This document shows, in pieces, positions 1 to 8,701 of a stretch of 10,848 bases of DNA. The position numbers were made by a program, and so were the translations under genes. Every line of letters starts with the position of its first letter. Position 1 is the first letter of the stretch. The notes beneath the pieces were generated by a model that saw nothing but the letters and a program-made list of their open reading frames with translations, was not told where the DNA came from and searched no databases. The DNA is from DATIVK01 sp035465955 (GTDB lineage: Bacteria; Myxococcota; Myxococcia; Myxococcales; Anaeromyxobacteraceae): assembly GCA_035465955.1 (NCBI GenBank), contig DATIVK010000043.1, positions 1-10,848 of the forward strand, given 5' to 3'.

Positions 1-2
1 GG

Positions 3-815
3 GGGGCGCCCGCGAAGGCGGCCGCGAAGCGGCCGGCGGCTGCGCGCCCGGCGAGGGCGCCGTCGCCGCTCGAGCTCCCGGACGACGAGGTCCCGACGGT
101 CACCGCGGAGCTGGTGATCCGCCGGAGCGCGCGGCGCAGCCGAATGATGGCCGCGGCGATGGCGGTCGTCGCCCTCTGCGCGCTGGGGGGCGTCGGGACG
201 ATGGCGCTCCGCTGGAAGCGCCACGGGCCGGCGGGCGGGTCGGGGCGGAGCGGCGCGGGCGGCCCGTCGGGCGCGGCCGACGCGGCCGGAGGGCTCTCGG
301 CCGCGGACGTCGCGAAGCTCATGGGGCGGCAGGAGCCCGAGCCGCAGCCGGAGGTGCGCGCCCCCGCGGCGCCGGCGCCCCGCGCCGCCGATCGGCCGAA
401 GCACGAGAAGCTCGCCGCCGGCGACAAGGGGCTGCTCGACCTGCTGGCGAAGAAGGGGGACGTCGCCGTCGCCGTGCAGGAGGACGACGCGTCCGCCCTG
501 GCGACGACGCGCGCGACGCTCGACTCGGAGGCGATCGAGGGGACGCTCTCGCGCAACTCCAGCTCCTTCGCCGCGTGCGTGAGCCGCGCCGCGTCGTCCG
601 GCCCGGATCAGCGGCTCGCGGCGAACCGGGTCAACCTCGAGCTGACCATCCGGCCGAGCGGTCGCGTGCAGAAGGCGGCCGTCGCGGACAAGGCGGTCGC
701 CGGGACGCCCCTCGGCCAGTGCATCGCCCAGGCGGCGAAGCGGATGGTCTTCCCCGGGTGGGACGGCGAGCCCATCGACATCATCGTGCCGCTCAAGCTG
801 AGGGTGGGGTTCTGA
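3..815 (+). CDS. AgmX/PglI C-terminal domain protein, 5' end probably outside the window
   Basis: The protein is membrane-anchored with a periplasmic C-terminal domain of the AgmX/PglI type, known from myxobacterial gliding-motility and related envelope proteins. The frame is open to the window edge. The only visible in-frame start is GTG at 114, giving 233 residues. Counting from there, a basic stretch (residues 3-10) precedes one membrane helix (about 11-32), then a Gly/Ser/Ala-rich and Pro/Ala-rich linker (about 38-95). The C-terminal domain (about 135-233) has the family pattern: two cysteines (C155, C203), a beta strand ending in RPSGRV, a TPLGQC helix, and an FPGW...VPLKL end. The Pro/Ala-rich in-frame sequence upstream of 114 resembles the cytoplasmic linker of longer family members, so the true start probably lies left of the window; a short form starting at the GTG cannot be excluded. 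The stop overlaps the deoC start by one base. The family call is firm, but the exact role is unknown. Confidence 0.75.
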   Translation, partial: GAPAKAAAKRPAAARPARAPSPLELPDDEVPTVTAELVIRRSARRSRMMAAAMAVVALCALGGVGTMALRWKRHGPAGGSGRSGAGGPSGAADAAGGLSAADVAKLMGRQEPEPQPEVRAPAAPAPRAADRPKHEKLAAGDKGLLDLLAKKGDVAVAVQEDDASALATTRATLDSEAIEGTLSRNSSSFAACVSRAASSGPDQRLAANRVNLELTIRPSGRVQKAAVADKAVAGTPLGQCIAQAAKRMVFPGWDGEPIDIIVPLKLRVGF

Positions 816-1501
816 TGGCGATCGACGTCCGCGAAGCGAGGGCGCTGGCCCGGTGGGTGGATCACACGCTCCTCGCGCCGTCGGCCGCGCGCGCCGACGT
901 CGAGCGGCTCTGCGCGGAGGCGCGCGAGCACCGCTTCGCCGCGGTCTGCGTCCGGGCCCCCTGGGCCCCGCTCGCGCGCGGCCTCCTCGCCGGGACCTCC
1001 GTCCGCATCGCGGTGGTGGTCGACTTCCACGAGGGGGCGGGGACGACCGCGGCGCGCGTCGCCGAGGCGACGGCGGCCGTCCGGGACGGGGCCGAGGAGC
1101 TCGACCTCGTCGCGCCGCTCCCGGCGCTCCGCGCCGGGCGCTTCGCCGAGGCGTTCGAGGACCTGCGCGCGGTGATCGGCGCGTCGCCCGTGCCCGTGAA
1201 GGTGATCCTCGAGACGGGGCTCCTCGCGCGGGACCAGAAGGTGGCCGCTGCGGCGATCGCCCTCGCGGCCGGCGCCGCGTTCCTCAAGACCTCCACCGGC
1301 TTCGCCGGCGGCGGCGCGACCGTCGAGGACGTGGCGCTGCTGCGCGCCATCGCCGGCGACCGCGCCGGGGTGAAGGCCTCGGGCGGCGTCCGGACGACCG
1401 CCGACGCCCTCGCCATGCTCCGCGCGGGCGCGACGCGCATCGGCACCTCGAACGGCGTCGCGATCGTGACGGGGCGGGTGCCGGAGGGGCGTGGCTACTA
1501 G
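815..1501 (+). CDS. deoC: Deoxyribose-phosphate aldolase
   Basis: This cytoplasmic class I aldolase cleaves 2-deoxyribose-5-phosphate to glyceraldehyde-3-phosphate and acetaldehyde, the last step of deoxynucleoside catabolism. The 228-residue protein is a normal length for the bacterial enzyme. Visible hallmarks are DHTLL (residues 16-20), VVVDFHEG (67-74), the ELDLV strand carrying the catalytic Asp (D97), FLKTSTGF with the Schiff-base Lys (K158), and VKASGGVRT with the second active-site Lys (K187). The ATG at 815 is chosen because it opens directly onto the conserved N-terminus and overlaps the preceding stop as TGATG, with a purine-rich AGGGTGGGG just upstream. The open frame extends further left (to 575), but that part is an antisense-like reading of the agmX-like gene. 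deoB follows 39 bases downstream and supplies the substrate. Confidence 0.95.
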   Translation: MAIDVREARALARWVDHTLLAPSAARADVERLCAEAREHRFAAVCVRAPWAPLARGLLAGTSVRIAVVVDFHEGAGTTAARVAEATAAVRDGAEELDLVAPLPALRAGRFAEAFEDLRAVIGASPVPVKVILETGLLARDQKVAAAAIALAAGAAFLKTSTGFAGGGATVEDVALLRAIAGDRAGVKASGGVRTTADALAMLRAGATRIGTSNGVAIVTGRVPEGRGY

Positions 1502-1540
1502 CGGGGCGGGCGTCCCGATTTCGGGTTACCTTCCCCTCCC

Positions 1541-2710
1541 ATGGACCGCCGCTTCCTCCTCCTCGTCGCCGACAGCTGCGGCTGCGGCGCGCTCCCCGAC
1601 GCCGCCGAGTACGGCGACGAGGGGTCGGACACCCTCGGCAACACCGCGCGCGCCGTGGGGGGGCTCACGCTCCCGGCGATGCAGGCGCTCGGGCTCGGGG
1701 CGGTCACGGAGATCCTCGGCGTCCCGCCCGCGGCCCGGCCCGCGGCGTTCGTGGGGAAGATGGCGGAGCGGTCGCAGGGGAAGGACACCATCACCGGCCA
1801 CTGGGAGATGATGGGGGCGATCCTGGAGCGCGGGCTCGCCACCTTCCCGCGGGGCTTCCCGGCGGAGCTGGTGGAGGCCTTCGTCCGGGCGAGCGGCGCG
1901 CCGGGGGTGCTGGGGAACGTGGTGGCGAGCGGCACCGCGATCATCCAGGAGCTGGGGGAGGAGCACCAGCGGACGGGGAGGCCGATCCTCTACACGTCGG
2001 CCGACTCGGTCTTCCAGCTCGCGGCGCACGAGGAGACGGTGCCGCTCGACCGGCTCTACGGCTGGTGCCGCGCCGCCCGCGCGCTCCTCGACCCGTGGCG
2101 CGTGGCGCGCGTCATCGCCCGCCCGTTCGTCGGGACGCCGGGGGCGTACACGCGGACCTACAACCGGAAGGACTTCGCCATGACGCCGCCGGTGACGACG
2201 GTGCTGGAGCGGCTCACGGCGGCCGGCGTCCCCGTCTACGGCGTGGGGAAGATCCCCGACATCTTCGATCGCCGCGGCATCTCCGAGGAGCTCCACACCG
2301 AGGGGAACGCGGACGGCCTCGTGAAGACCGCGGCGCTCCTCGACCGCGTGCGCCACGGGCTCGTCTTCGTGAACCTCGTCGACTTCGACATGCTCTACGG
2401 CCACCGGAACGACCCGGCCCACTACGCGCAGGCGCTGGAGGAGCTCGACCGCGCGCTGCCCGGCCTGCTCGCGAAGCTCCGGCCCGGGGACCTCTGGGCC
2501 GTCACGGCGGACCACGGCTGCGATCCGACCACCCCCTCCACCGATCACTCGCGCGAGTACGTCCCGCTCCTCGCGGGCGGGCCGGGGCTCGGCGGCGGGT
2601 CGCTCGGAGCGCGCGCGAGCTTCGCCGACCTGGGGGCGACGGTGGCGGAGGCCTTCGGCCTGGCGCCGGAGGTCGGGCGGAGCTTCCTGCGGGAGATGGG
2701 CGCGGCGTAG
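1541..2710 (+). CDS. deoB: Phosphopentomutase
   Basis: The enzyme interconverts ribose- or deoxyribose-1-phosphate and the 5-phosphate, linking nucleoside phosphorolysis to DeoC. It belongs to the alkaline-phosphatase superfamily and is metal-dependent. At 389 residues it is close to the Gram-positive type (about 390). Metal-site and catalytic motifs are complete: D11 in VADSCGCGALPDA, KDTITGHWE at 81-89 with the phosphorylated Thr, D283 and H288 in DFDMLYGHR, D324 and H325 in TADHGCDPT, and H336 in TDHSREY. The more usual DSxGIG motif reads DSCGCG here. The ATG at 1541 is forced: the next in-frame codon of note upstream is the deoC stop, and D11 lies just downstream. Even so, the start has no Shine-Dalgarno sequence and follows a pyrimidine run. 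Translation may depend on deoC. Confidence 0.96.
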   Translation: MDRRFLLLVADSCGCGALPDAAEYGDEGSDTLGNTARAVGGLTLPAMQALGLGAVTEILGVPPAARPAAFVGKMAERSQGKDTITGHWEMMGAILERGLATFPRGFPAELVEAFVRASGAPGVLGNVVASGTAIIQELGEEHQRTGRPILYTSADSVFQLAAHEETVPLDRLYGWCRAARALLDPWRVARVIARPFVGTPGAYTRTYNRKDFAMTPPVTTVLERLTAAGVPVYGVGKIPDIFDRRGISEELHTEGNADGLVKTAALLDRVRHGLVFVNLVDFDMLYGHRNDPAHYAQALEELDRALPGLLAKLRPGDLWAVTADHGCDPTTPSTDHSREYVPLLAGGPGLGGGSLGARASFADLGATVAEAFGLAPEVGRSFLREMGAA

Positions 2711-2739
2711 CCGGTCCGAGGTAGTCTCTGCCGTCGATC

Positions 2740-4350
2740 ATGAGATCCCGGATCCTCACGGCCGCGCTGGCGGCGTCGCTCCTCGCCTCGGCCGGCTGCA
2801 CCGGCGGGGAGGGCGCGCGCGCCGACGCCGGCGCGAAGGTCCTCCGGCTCGCGATGACCGAGGAGCCGCCGCAGCTCGACTCGACGCGCGCGACCGACTC
2901 GGTGTCGATCTTCGTGCTCGGCCACGTGATGGAGGGGCTCACGCGCTACGGCCCGGAGGGCGACATCGTGCCGGGCGTGGCGGAGCGGTGGGAGCTGGGG
3001 GAGCGCCGCGCCGTCTTCCACCTGCGCGCGGACGCCCGCTGGGAGGACGGCCGCCCCGTGACCGCGCGGGACTTCGTCTTCGCCTGGCGGACCGCCGTCG
3101 ATCCGAAGACGGCGTCGGAGTACGCCTTCATCCTCTACCCGGTGAAGAACGCCGAGGCGGTGAACGGCGGGAGGCTGCCGCCGTCCGCGCTCGGCGTCCG
3201 CGCCCCCGACGACCGCACGCTCGAGGTCGAGCTGGAGCGGCCGACCGGCTACTTCCTCGGCCTCACGGCCTTCGCGACCTACCTCCCGGTCCGCGAGGAC
3301 TTCTACCGCGCCCGCCCCGGCCGCTACGCCGCCGACGCCGGGGACCTGCTCTCGAACGGTCCGTTCCGGCTGACGCGCTGGGTCCACGCGGCGAGCCTGA
3401 CGCTGGAGAGGAACCCGCGCTACTGGGACGCCGCCGCCGTCCAGCTCGACCGGATCGAGGTGCCGTACTTCACGAGCGATCCGGCCACCCGCTACAACCT
3501 CTTCAAGGACGGCAAGATCGACCTCACCGGCCTCGACAAGGACCTGCTCGGGCGCGCCCAGGCCGATCGCTTCCGGATGAGGAGCTTCACGGCCGGCTCG
3601 ATCTTCTACGCGGAGTACAACCACCGCCCGGACCGCCCCACGTCCAACCTCCACCTGAGGAAGGCCCTCCGGCTCGTCTTCGATCCGGTCGAGTACGTGT
3701 CGAAGGTGATCGGGATCCCGGGGACGCGTCCCCTCTACGCGCTCATCCCGAGCTGGGTCCCGGGGGTCGAGCGCCCGTTCCGCAAGGAGCACCCGGTGCC
3801 GCCCGTGCGCCCCGACCTCGACGCCGCGCGGCGCGAGCTGGAGCTGGCGCGCCGGGAGCTGGGAGGGAGGATCCCGCCGCTCGTCTGGCTGACGCAGGAC
3901 GACCCCTTCACGGCGCGGGAGGCGGAGTACTTCCAGTACCTCCTCTCGAGCCGGCTCGGCCTCGCCCTCAAGATCGACAAGCAGACCTTCAAGCAGCGGC
4001 TCGCCAAGATGAGCGCCGGGGACTTCGACGTCGTCGCCTCGGGGTGGGGGCCGGACTACGCCGACGCGATGACCTTCGCCGACCTCTTCGCGAGCTGGAA
4101 CGAGAACAACCACGGCAAGTGGCACGACGACCGGTACGACGCGCTCATCCGCGAGGCGCAGGCGACGGCCGAGCCACGGGTCCGCATCGAGGCGATGGCC
4201 GAGGCGGAGCGGATCCTGCTGGACGCCGCCGCCCTCCTGCCGAAGAGCGAGGCGGGGAGCATCTACCTCGTCAGCCCGCGCCTCTCCGGCGTCGTCCGCC
4301 ACGTCGTCGGCCCGGACCCCGACTACACGCGCGCGCGGCTGCTCGACTGA
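2740..4350 (+). CDS. oppA: Oligopeptide ABC transporter substrate-binding lipoprotein (SBP_bac_5 family)
   Basis: This is the peptide-capturing subunit, anchored by lipid in the periplasm, and it delivers ligand to the OppBC permease. A short signal peptide ends in a lipobox-like SAGC with Cys at residue 20. The mature part (about 36-536) is colinear with E. coli OppA: HLRADARWEDGRPVTARDFVFAW-type signature (about residues 92-114), SNGPFRLTRW, LERNPRYWD, and near the C-terminus GWGPDY (435-440). D439, three residues after W436, matches the Asp of E. coli OppA that binds the free amino terminus of peptides, so peptides rather than nucleosides are the likely cargo despite the deo neighbours. 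The total of 536 residues is normal. It starts 29 bases after deoB, with only a weak GAGG upstream, and is followed 13 bases later by oppB. Specificity and peptide length cannot be read from sequence. Confidence 0.93.
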   Translation: MRSRILTAALAASLLASAGCTGGEGARADAGAKVLRLAMTEEPPQLDSTRATDSVSIFVLGHVMEGLTRYGPEGDIVPGVAERWELGERRAVFHLRADARWEDGRPVTARDFVFAWRTAVDPKTASEYAFILYPVKNAEAVNGGRLPPSALGVRAPDDRTLEVELERPTGYFLGLTAFATYLPVREDFYRARPGRYAADAGDLLSNGPFRLTRWVHAASLTLERNPRYWDAAAVQLDRIEVPYFTSDPATRYNLFKDGKIDLTGLDKDLLGRAQADRFRMRSFTAGSIFYAEYNHRPDRPTSNLHLRKALRLVFDPVEYVSKVIGIPGTRPLYALIPSWVPGVERPFRKEHPVPPVRPDLDAARRELELARRELGGRIPPLVWLTQDDPFTAREAEYFQYLLSSRLGLALKIDKQTFKQRLAKMSAGDFDVVASGWGPDYADAMTFADLFASWNENNHGKWHDDRYDALIREAQATAEPRVRIEAMAEAERILLDAAALLPKSEAGSIYLVSPRLSGVVRHVVGPDPDYTRARLLD

Positions 4351-4363
4351 GGGGGACGATCCC

Positions 4364-5308
4364 GTGCTCGCCTACACCCTGAAGCGCCTCCTGGCCGGCC
4401 TCGTCACCGTCTTCTTCATCGCGACCGCGACCTTCGCGGCGATGCACGCCGTCCCGGGCGATCCGCTCATGAGCGGCAAGGCCCGCAGCGCCGAGATCCG
4501 CAGGAACCTCCGGGTCCGGTACGGCCTCGACAAGCCGGTCCTCGTCCAGTACGGCGTCTTCCTGGGGAACATGGCGAAGGGCGACTTCGGGATCTCCTTC
4601 ACGCAGCAGAACCGGTCGGTGAACGACATCATCCGGGAGCACTTCAAGGTCTCCGCCGTCCTCGGCCTCGTCGCGCTCGCCTTCGCGACGGCCGGCGGGA
4701 TCCTCCTCGGCGCGGTCACCGCCCGCTTCCGGGGGCGGCTCGCCGATCGCAGCATCCTCTTCCTCGTGGTGCTCGGGATCTCGGTCCCCAGCTTCGTCTT
4801 CGCCGCCCTCGGGCAGCAGGTCGTGCTGGCGCTCAACCGGTGGGCCGGGACGACGGTGCTCCCGGTGGCCGGGTGGGGCACCGTCCGGCACCTGCTCCTG
4901 CCGGCCCTGGCGCTGGGGCTCGGGACGCTCGCCTTCCTGACGCGGCTCATGCGGTCGTCGCTCCTGGAGGTCGTCCACCAGGACTGGGTGCGGACCGCCC
5001 GCGCCAAGGGGCTGCCCCCCTGGCGCATCTTCTGGTCGCACCAGCTCCGGAACGCGATCCTCCCGGTCGTCACGCTGCTCGGGCCGGCGCTCGCCGCCAT
5101 CACGACCGGCGGCTTCGTCGTGGAGAGCGTCTTCGCGATCCCGGGGCTGGGGCGCTACTTCGTCCAGGCGGTCCAGCAGCTCGACTACACGGTGATCATG
5201 GGGCTGACGGTCTTCTACGGCGCCTTCCTCGCCTTCATGGTCATCGTCGTCGACATCCTCTACGGCTTCGTGGACCCCCGGATCCGCGTGGCGAAGGAGG
5301 CGGCGTGA
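4364..5308 (+). CDS. oppB: Oligopeptide ABC transporter permease OppB
   Basis: This is an inner-membrane permease of the DppB/OppB family that pairs with OppC to form the channel. It has 314 residues, a usual length. The family N-terminus (YTLKRLLAGLVTVF) forms the first helix, followed by HAVPGDP (28-34), the periplasmic RYGLDKP...QYGVFLGNM...GDFGISF region (52-79), and then five more hydrophobic segments (about 97-119, 131-155, 177-195, 230-255, 280-302). The ATPase-contacting EAA loop is at about 207-231 (VRTARAKGLPPWRIFWSH, with the invariant Gly at 216). The C-terminus YGFVDPRIR is typical. The start is GTG at 4364 with GGGGGA about seven bases upstream. The stop overlaps the oppC start as GTGA. 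Confidence 0.95.
   Translation: MLAYTLKRLLAGLVTVFFIATATFAAMHAVPGDPLMSGKARSAEIRRNLRVRYGLDKPVLVQYGVFLGNMAKGDFGISFTQQNRSVNDIIREHFKVSAVLGLVALAFATAGGILLGAVTARFRGRLADRSILFLVVLGISVPSFVFAALGQQVVLALNRWAGTTVLPVAGWGTVRHLLLPALALGLGTLAFLTRLMRSSLLEVVHQDWVRTARAKGLPPWRIFWSHQLRNAILPVVTLLGPALAAITTGGFVVESVFAIPGLGRYFVQAVQQLDYTVIMGLTVFYGAFLAFMVIVVDILYGFVDPRIRVAKEAA
5294..5300 (+). promoter_or_regulatory. Ribosome binding site deciding the oppC start
   Basis: AAGGAGG lies four bases before GTG 5305, inside the 3' end of oppB. It supports the overlapping GTGA start of oppC over the much longer open frame that begins at 4840 within oppB. Confidence 0.75.
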
Positions 5309-6684
5309 GCCTCCCGGCGCTCTCCCCCGGGGACTTCGCGCCGCTCTCGCGCGGGGAGGTGGCGCGGGGGCCCTCGCGCCCGTCGCTCTCCTACTGGCGG
5401 GACGCCTGGCTCCGGCTGCGCAGGAACCGGCAGGCCCTCGCGTCCCTCGCGGTCATCGCCCTGCTCCTCCTCGCCACGCTGCTCGGGCCGCTCGCGTGGC
5501 GGGTGGATCCCGGCCAGACCGCGATGGCGCGGACGTCGGAGCGCCCGCGCGGGTGGGCGGCGCTGACGGTCCTCGCGCCCCTCGCGCCGTACCAGGAGGT
5601 CGTGGTCGAGCCGCCCCCGGCCGCGCCGGCCGGGGCGCCGCTCCGCGCGCCGGAGGGGCTGCGGCTCCTCGGCCCGGCGACGGTCGAGGCGGTGCGGCTG
5701 CGCTGGGAGCCGGTGCCCGGCGCGAAGGGCTACCTCGTCTACCGGTCCACCTCGCGCCCCGGCGGCGACTACCTCGGCCTCCCGCTCGGCGAGGTGGAGG
5801 GGGGGAACCTCGTCAGCTTCGAGGACGCGTTCAACCTGGAGCCGGCGACCTGGTGGTACTCGGTGGTGGCGAAGGACGGCGCGGAGGGCCCCCCGGCGAC
5901 GCTCCGGGTCGCGGTCCCCGCGGGGATCCCGCTCGTCGAGGCGCGGACGCTCGACCCCGCAGCGCGCCCCGGCGACGCCGTCGCGCGCCCGTGGCGGCCG
6001 CTCGGGACCGACGCGCTCGGCCGCGACATCCTCGCCCGCCTCCTCTCGGGCGGCCGGATCTCGCTCTTCATCGGCTTCACGGCGCCGCTCCTCTCGATCC
6101 TGATCGGCGTCCTGATCGGCGGCGTCGCGGGCTACTTCGGCGGGCGGCTGGACCAGTGGCTGATGCGGATCACCGACTTCGTGATGGCGCTGCCCTTCCT
6201 CCTCTTCATGATCCTGTTCCGCGTGGCGCTGGGCGTCGGCCCCGGCGAGAGCGGCGTCGGCCCGATGCTCGTCGCGATGATCCTCCTCTCCTGGACGGGC
6301 GCCGCGCGCCTCACCCGCGGCCAGGTGCTGCAGCTACGGGAAGCGGAGTTCGTCCAGGCGGCGCGGCTGCTGGGCGCGCGCCCCCGCTACCTGCTCCTGC
6401 GCCACCTGCTGCCCAACACGCTCGGCGTCATCCTCGTGTCGCTCACCTTCGCGATCCCGAGCGCCATCTTCACCGAGGCCTTCCTCTCCTTCATCGGGAT
6501 GGGGGTCGTGCCGCCGACCGCGTCGTGGGGCTCGATGTGCAACGACGGGATCAAGACGTTCCTCGTCTACCCGCACGAGTTCATCGCCCCCGCGGCGATC
6601 ATCAGCGTCACCGTCCTCGCCTTCAACCTGCTCGGCGACGGGCTGCGCGACGCCCTCGACCCGCGCCTGAGGTCGGTCGAGTGA
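5305..6684 (+). CDS. oppC: Oligopeptide ABC transporter permease OppC with an inserted FN3-like periplasmic domain
   Basis: This is the second inner-membrane permease of the importer. At 459 residues it is about half as long again as ordinary OppC (about 300). The order is: cytoplasmic N-terminus with SYWRDAWLRLRRNRQAL (29-45), helix 1 (about 46-66), a long periplasmic segment, then the family motif LGTDALGRD (233-241), four or five further hydrophobic segments (from about 252), the EAA loop (about 346-371, ending ARPRYLLLRHLLPN) and the typical C-terminus LGDGLRDALDPRL. About 155 residues sit between DPGQ (68-71) and PWRPLGTD (229-236), where relatives have a short linker. Residues 113-204 read as a fibronectin type III domain, preceded by a Pro/Ala-rich spacer (about 102-115). 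The frame is uninterrupted and codon use matches its neighbours, so this looks like a genuine fusion. Start GTG 5305 overlaps the oppB stop; the stop overlaps oppD as GTGA. Confidence 0.92.
   Translation: MSLPALSPGDFAPLSRGEVARGPSRPSLSYWRDAWLRLRRNRQALASLAVIALLLLATLLGPLAWRVDPGQTAMARTSERPRGWAALTVLAPLAPYQEVVVEPPPAAPAGAPLRAPEGLRLLGPATVEAVRLRWEPVPGAKGYLVYRSTSRPGGDYLGLPLGEVEGGNLVSFEDAFNLEPATWWYSVVAKDGAEGPPATLRVAVPAGIPLVEARTLDPAARPGDAVARPWRPLGTDALGRDILARLLSGGRISLFIGFTAPLLSILIGVLIGGVAGYFGGRLDQWLMRITDFVMALPFLLFMILFRVALGVGPGESGVGPMLVAMILLSWTGAARLTRGQVLQLREAEFVQAARLLGARPRYLLLRHLLPNTLGVILVSLTFAIPSAIFTEAFLSFIGMGVVPPTASWGSMCNDGIKTFLVYPHEFIAPAAIISVTVLAFNLLGDGLRDALDPRLRSVE
5641..5916 (+). other. Region of oppC coding for the FN3-like domain
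   Basis: OppC residues 113-204 carry the FN3 pattern in order: a Pro near the start (P116) with EGLRLLG, then AVRLRWEPVPGAKGYLVYR (129-147) with the core Trp (W134) and Tyr (Y143), a loop with GGDY, FEDAF (172-176), then TWWYSVVAKDGAEG (182-195) in place of the usual TYYYxVxAxDxxG, and a last strand TLRVAV. Such domains are common in secreted bacterial proteins. From the membrane topology this one would lie in the periplasm, facing OppA. Confidence 0.8.
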
Positions 6685-7711
6685 GCCTGCTCGGGATCAC
6701 CGGCCTGCACGTCGAGTTCGCGACCCACGGCGGGGTCGTGCACGCCGTCCGCGGCGTGGACCTTTCGCTGGAGGCCGGCGAGACGCTGGCCATCGTCGGG
6801 GAGTCGGGGTGCGGGAAGTCGGTCACCGTCCAGGCGGCGCTCGGGCTGATCCCGTCGCCGCCGGGGCGGATCACCGCGGGCTCGGTCCGGTTCGAGGGTC
6901 GTGAGCTGGTCGGGATGGCGGCGCGGGAGGCGAGCCGGATCCGGGGGCGGGAGATCGCGATGATCTTCCAGGACCCGATGACCTCGCTCAACCCGACGAT
7001 GCGGATCGGCGCCCAGGTCACCGAGGCGCTGCGCCACCACGAGGGGCTCCCGGCGGCGGCGGCGCGGGCGCGCGCCATCGAGCTCCTCGAGCGCGTCCAG
7101 CTCCCGGACGCGCGGGCCGGGGTCGATCGCTACCCCTTCGAGCTCTCGGGGGGCATGCGCCAGCGCGTCATGATCGCGATGGCGATCGCCTGCAACCCCC
7201 GGATCCTCGTCGCCGACGAGCCCACCACCGCGCTCGACGTCACGGTCCAGGCGCAGATCCTCGACCTGCTCGGGACGCTCCAGCGGGAGCGCGGGATGGC
7301 GATCGTCCTCATCACCCACGACCTCGGGGTCGTGGCGCGCATGGCCGACCACGTCGCGGTGATGTACGCGGGGCGGATCGTCGAGCGGGGGACCGTCGAC
7401 GACGTGTTCTACCGGGCCGCGCACCCCTACACGCTCGGGCTGAAGCAGTCGATGCCCCGGCGCGACGAGCGGGCGCGCGGTCGGCTGGAGCCGATCGAGG
7501 GGAGCCCGCCCGACCTCTTCAGCCCGCCGCCCGGCTGCGCCTACGCGGAGCGCTGCCCGTGGGCCATGCGGGCCTGCGCGTCGGCCGACCCGCCGCTCTG
7601 GGAGGTCGCGCCCGGCCACGGCGCCCGCTGCTGGCTCCATCACGCCGGCGCCGCCGCACGCCGTCCCGCGGCGCTCTCCACCGGCCGGGAGATGCGCGAG
7701 GGGGAGAGCCC

Positions 7712-7715
<4 letters not shown>
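6681..7715 (+). CDS. oppD: Oligopeptide ABC transporter ATP-binding protein OppD
   Basis: This cytoplasmic ATPase, one of a heterodimeric pair with OppF, powers peptide import. It has 344 residues. Visible motifs are Walker A GESGCGKS (40-47), the Q-loop Gln in FQDPMTSLNP (Q97), the signature LSGGMRQR (155-162), Walker B ILVADEP with catalytic E180, and the switch His H213 in THDL. The C-terminal oligopeptide/dipeptide-transporter extension includes HPYTLGLKQSMP and four cysteines (C286, C292, C299, C317). In some structurally studied members of this family these cysteines bind a 4Fe-4S cluster. The GTG start at 6681 overlaps the oppC stop, with TGAGGT seven bases upstream. The open frame further left is a shadow of oppC. 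A tail of about 25 residues after C317 is not conserved-looking. Confidence 0.95.
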
Positions 7716-8695
<980 letters not shown>

Positions 8696-8701
8696 CCCCG
8701 C

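Noticed and set aside
853..2724. 623-residue open frame (+) overlapping deoC and deoB
   Set aside because: It is an Arg/Gly/Ala-rich out-of-frame reading of two clearly identified enzymes, as expected in GC-rich DNA.
2711..2739. Promoter or terminator between deoB and oppA
   Set aside because: The 29-base gap shows no stable hairpin with a T-run and no -35/-10 pair.
2545..4302. 585-residue open frame (-) opposite deoB and oppA
   Set aside because: Its composition is Arg/Glu/Val-rich with no family pattern, and it lies antisense to well-conserved oppA.
6567..7643. 358-residue open frame (-) opposite oppD
   Set aside because: It is a low-complexity antisense shadow; oppD on the other strand has every ABC ATPase motif.
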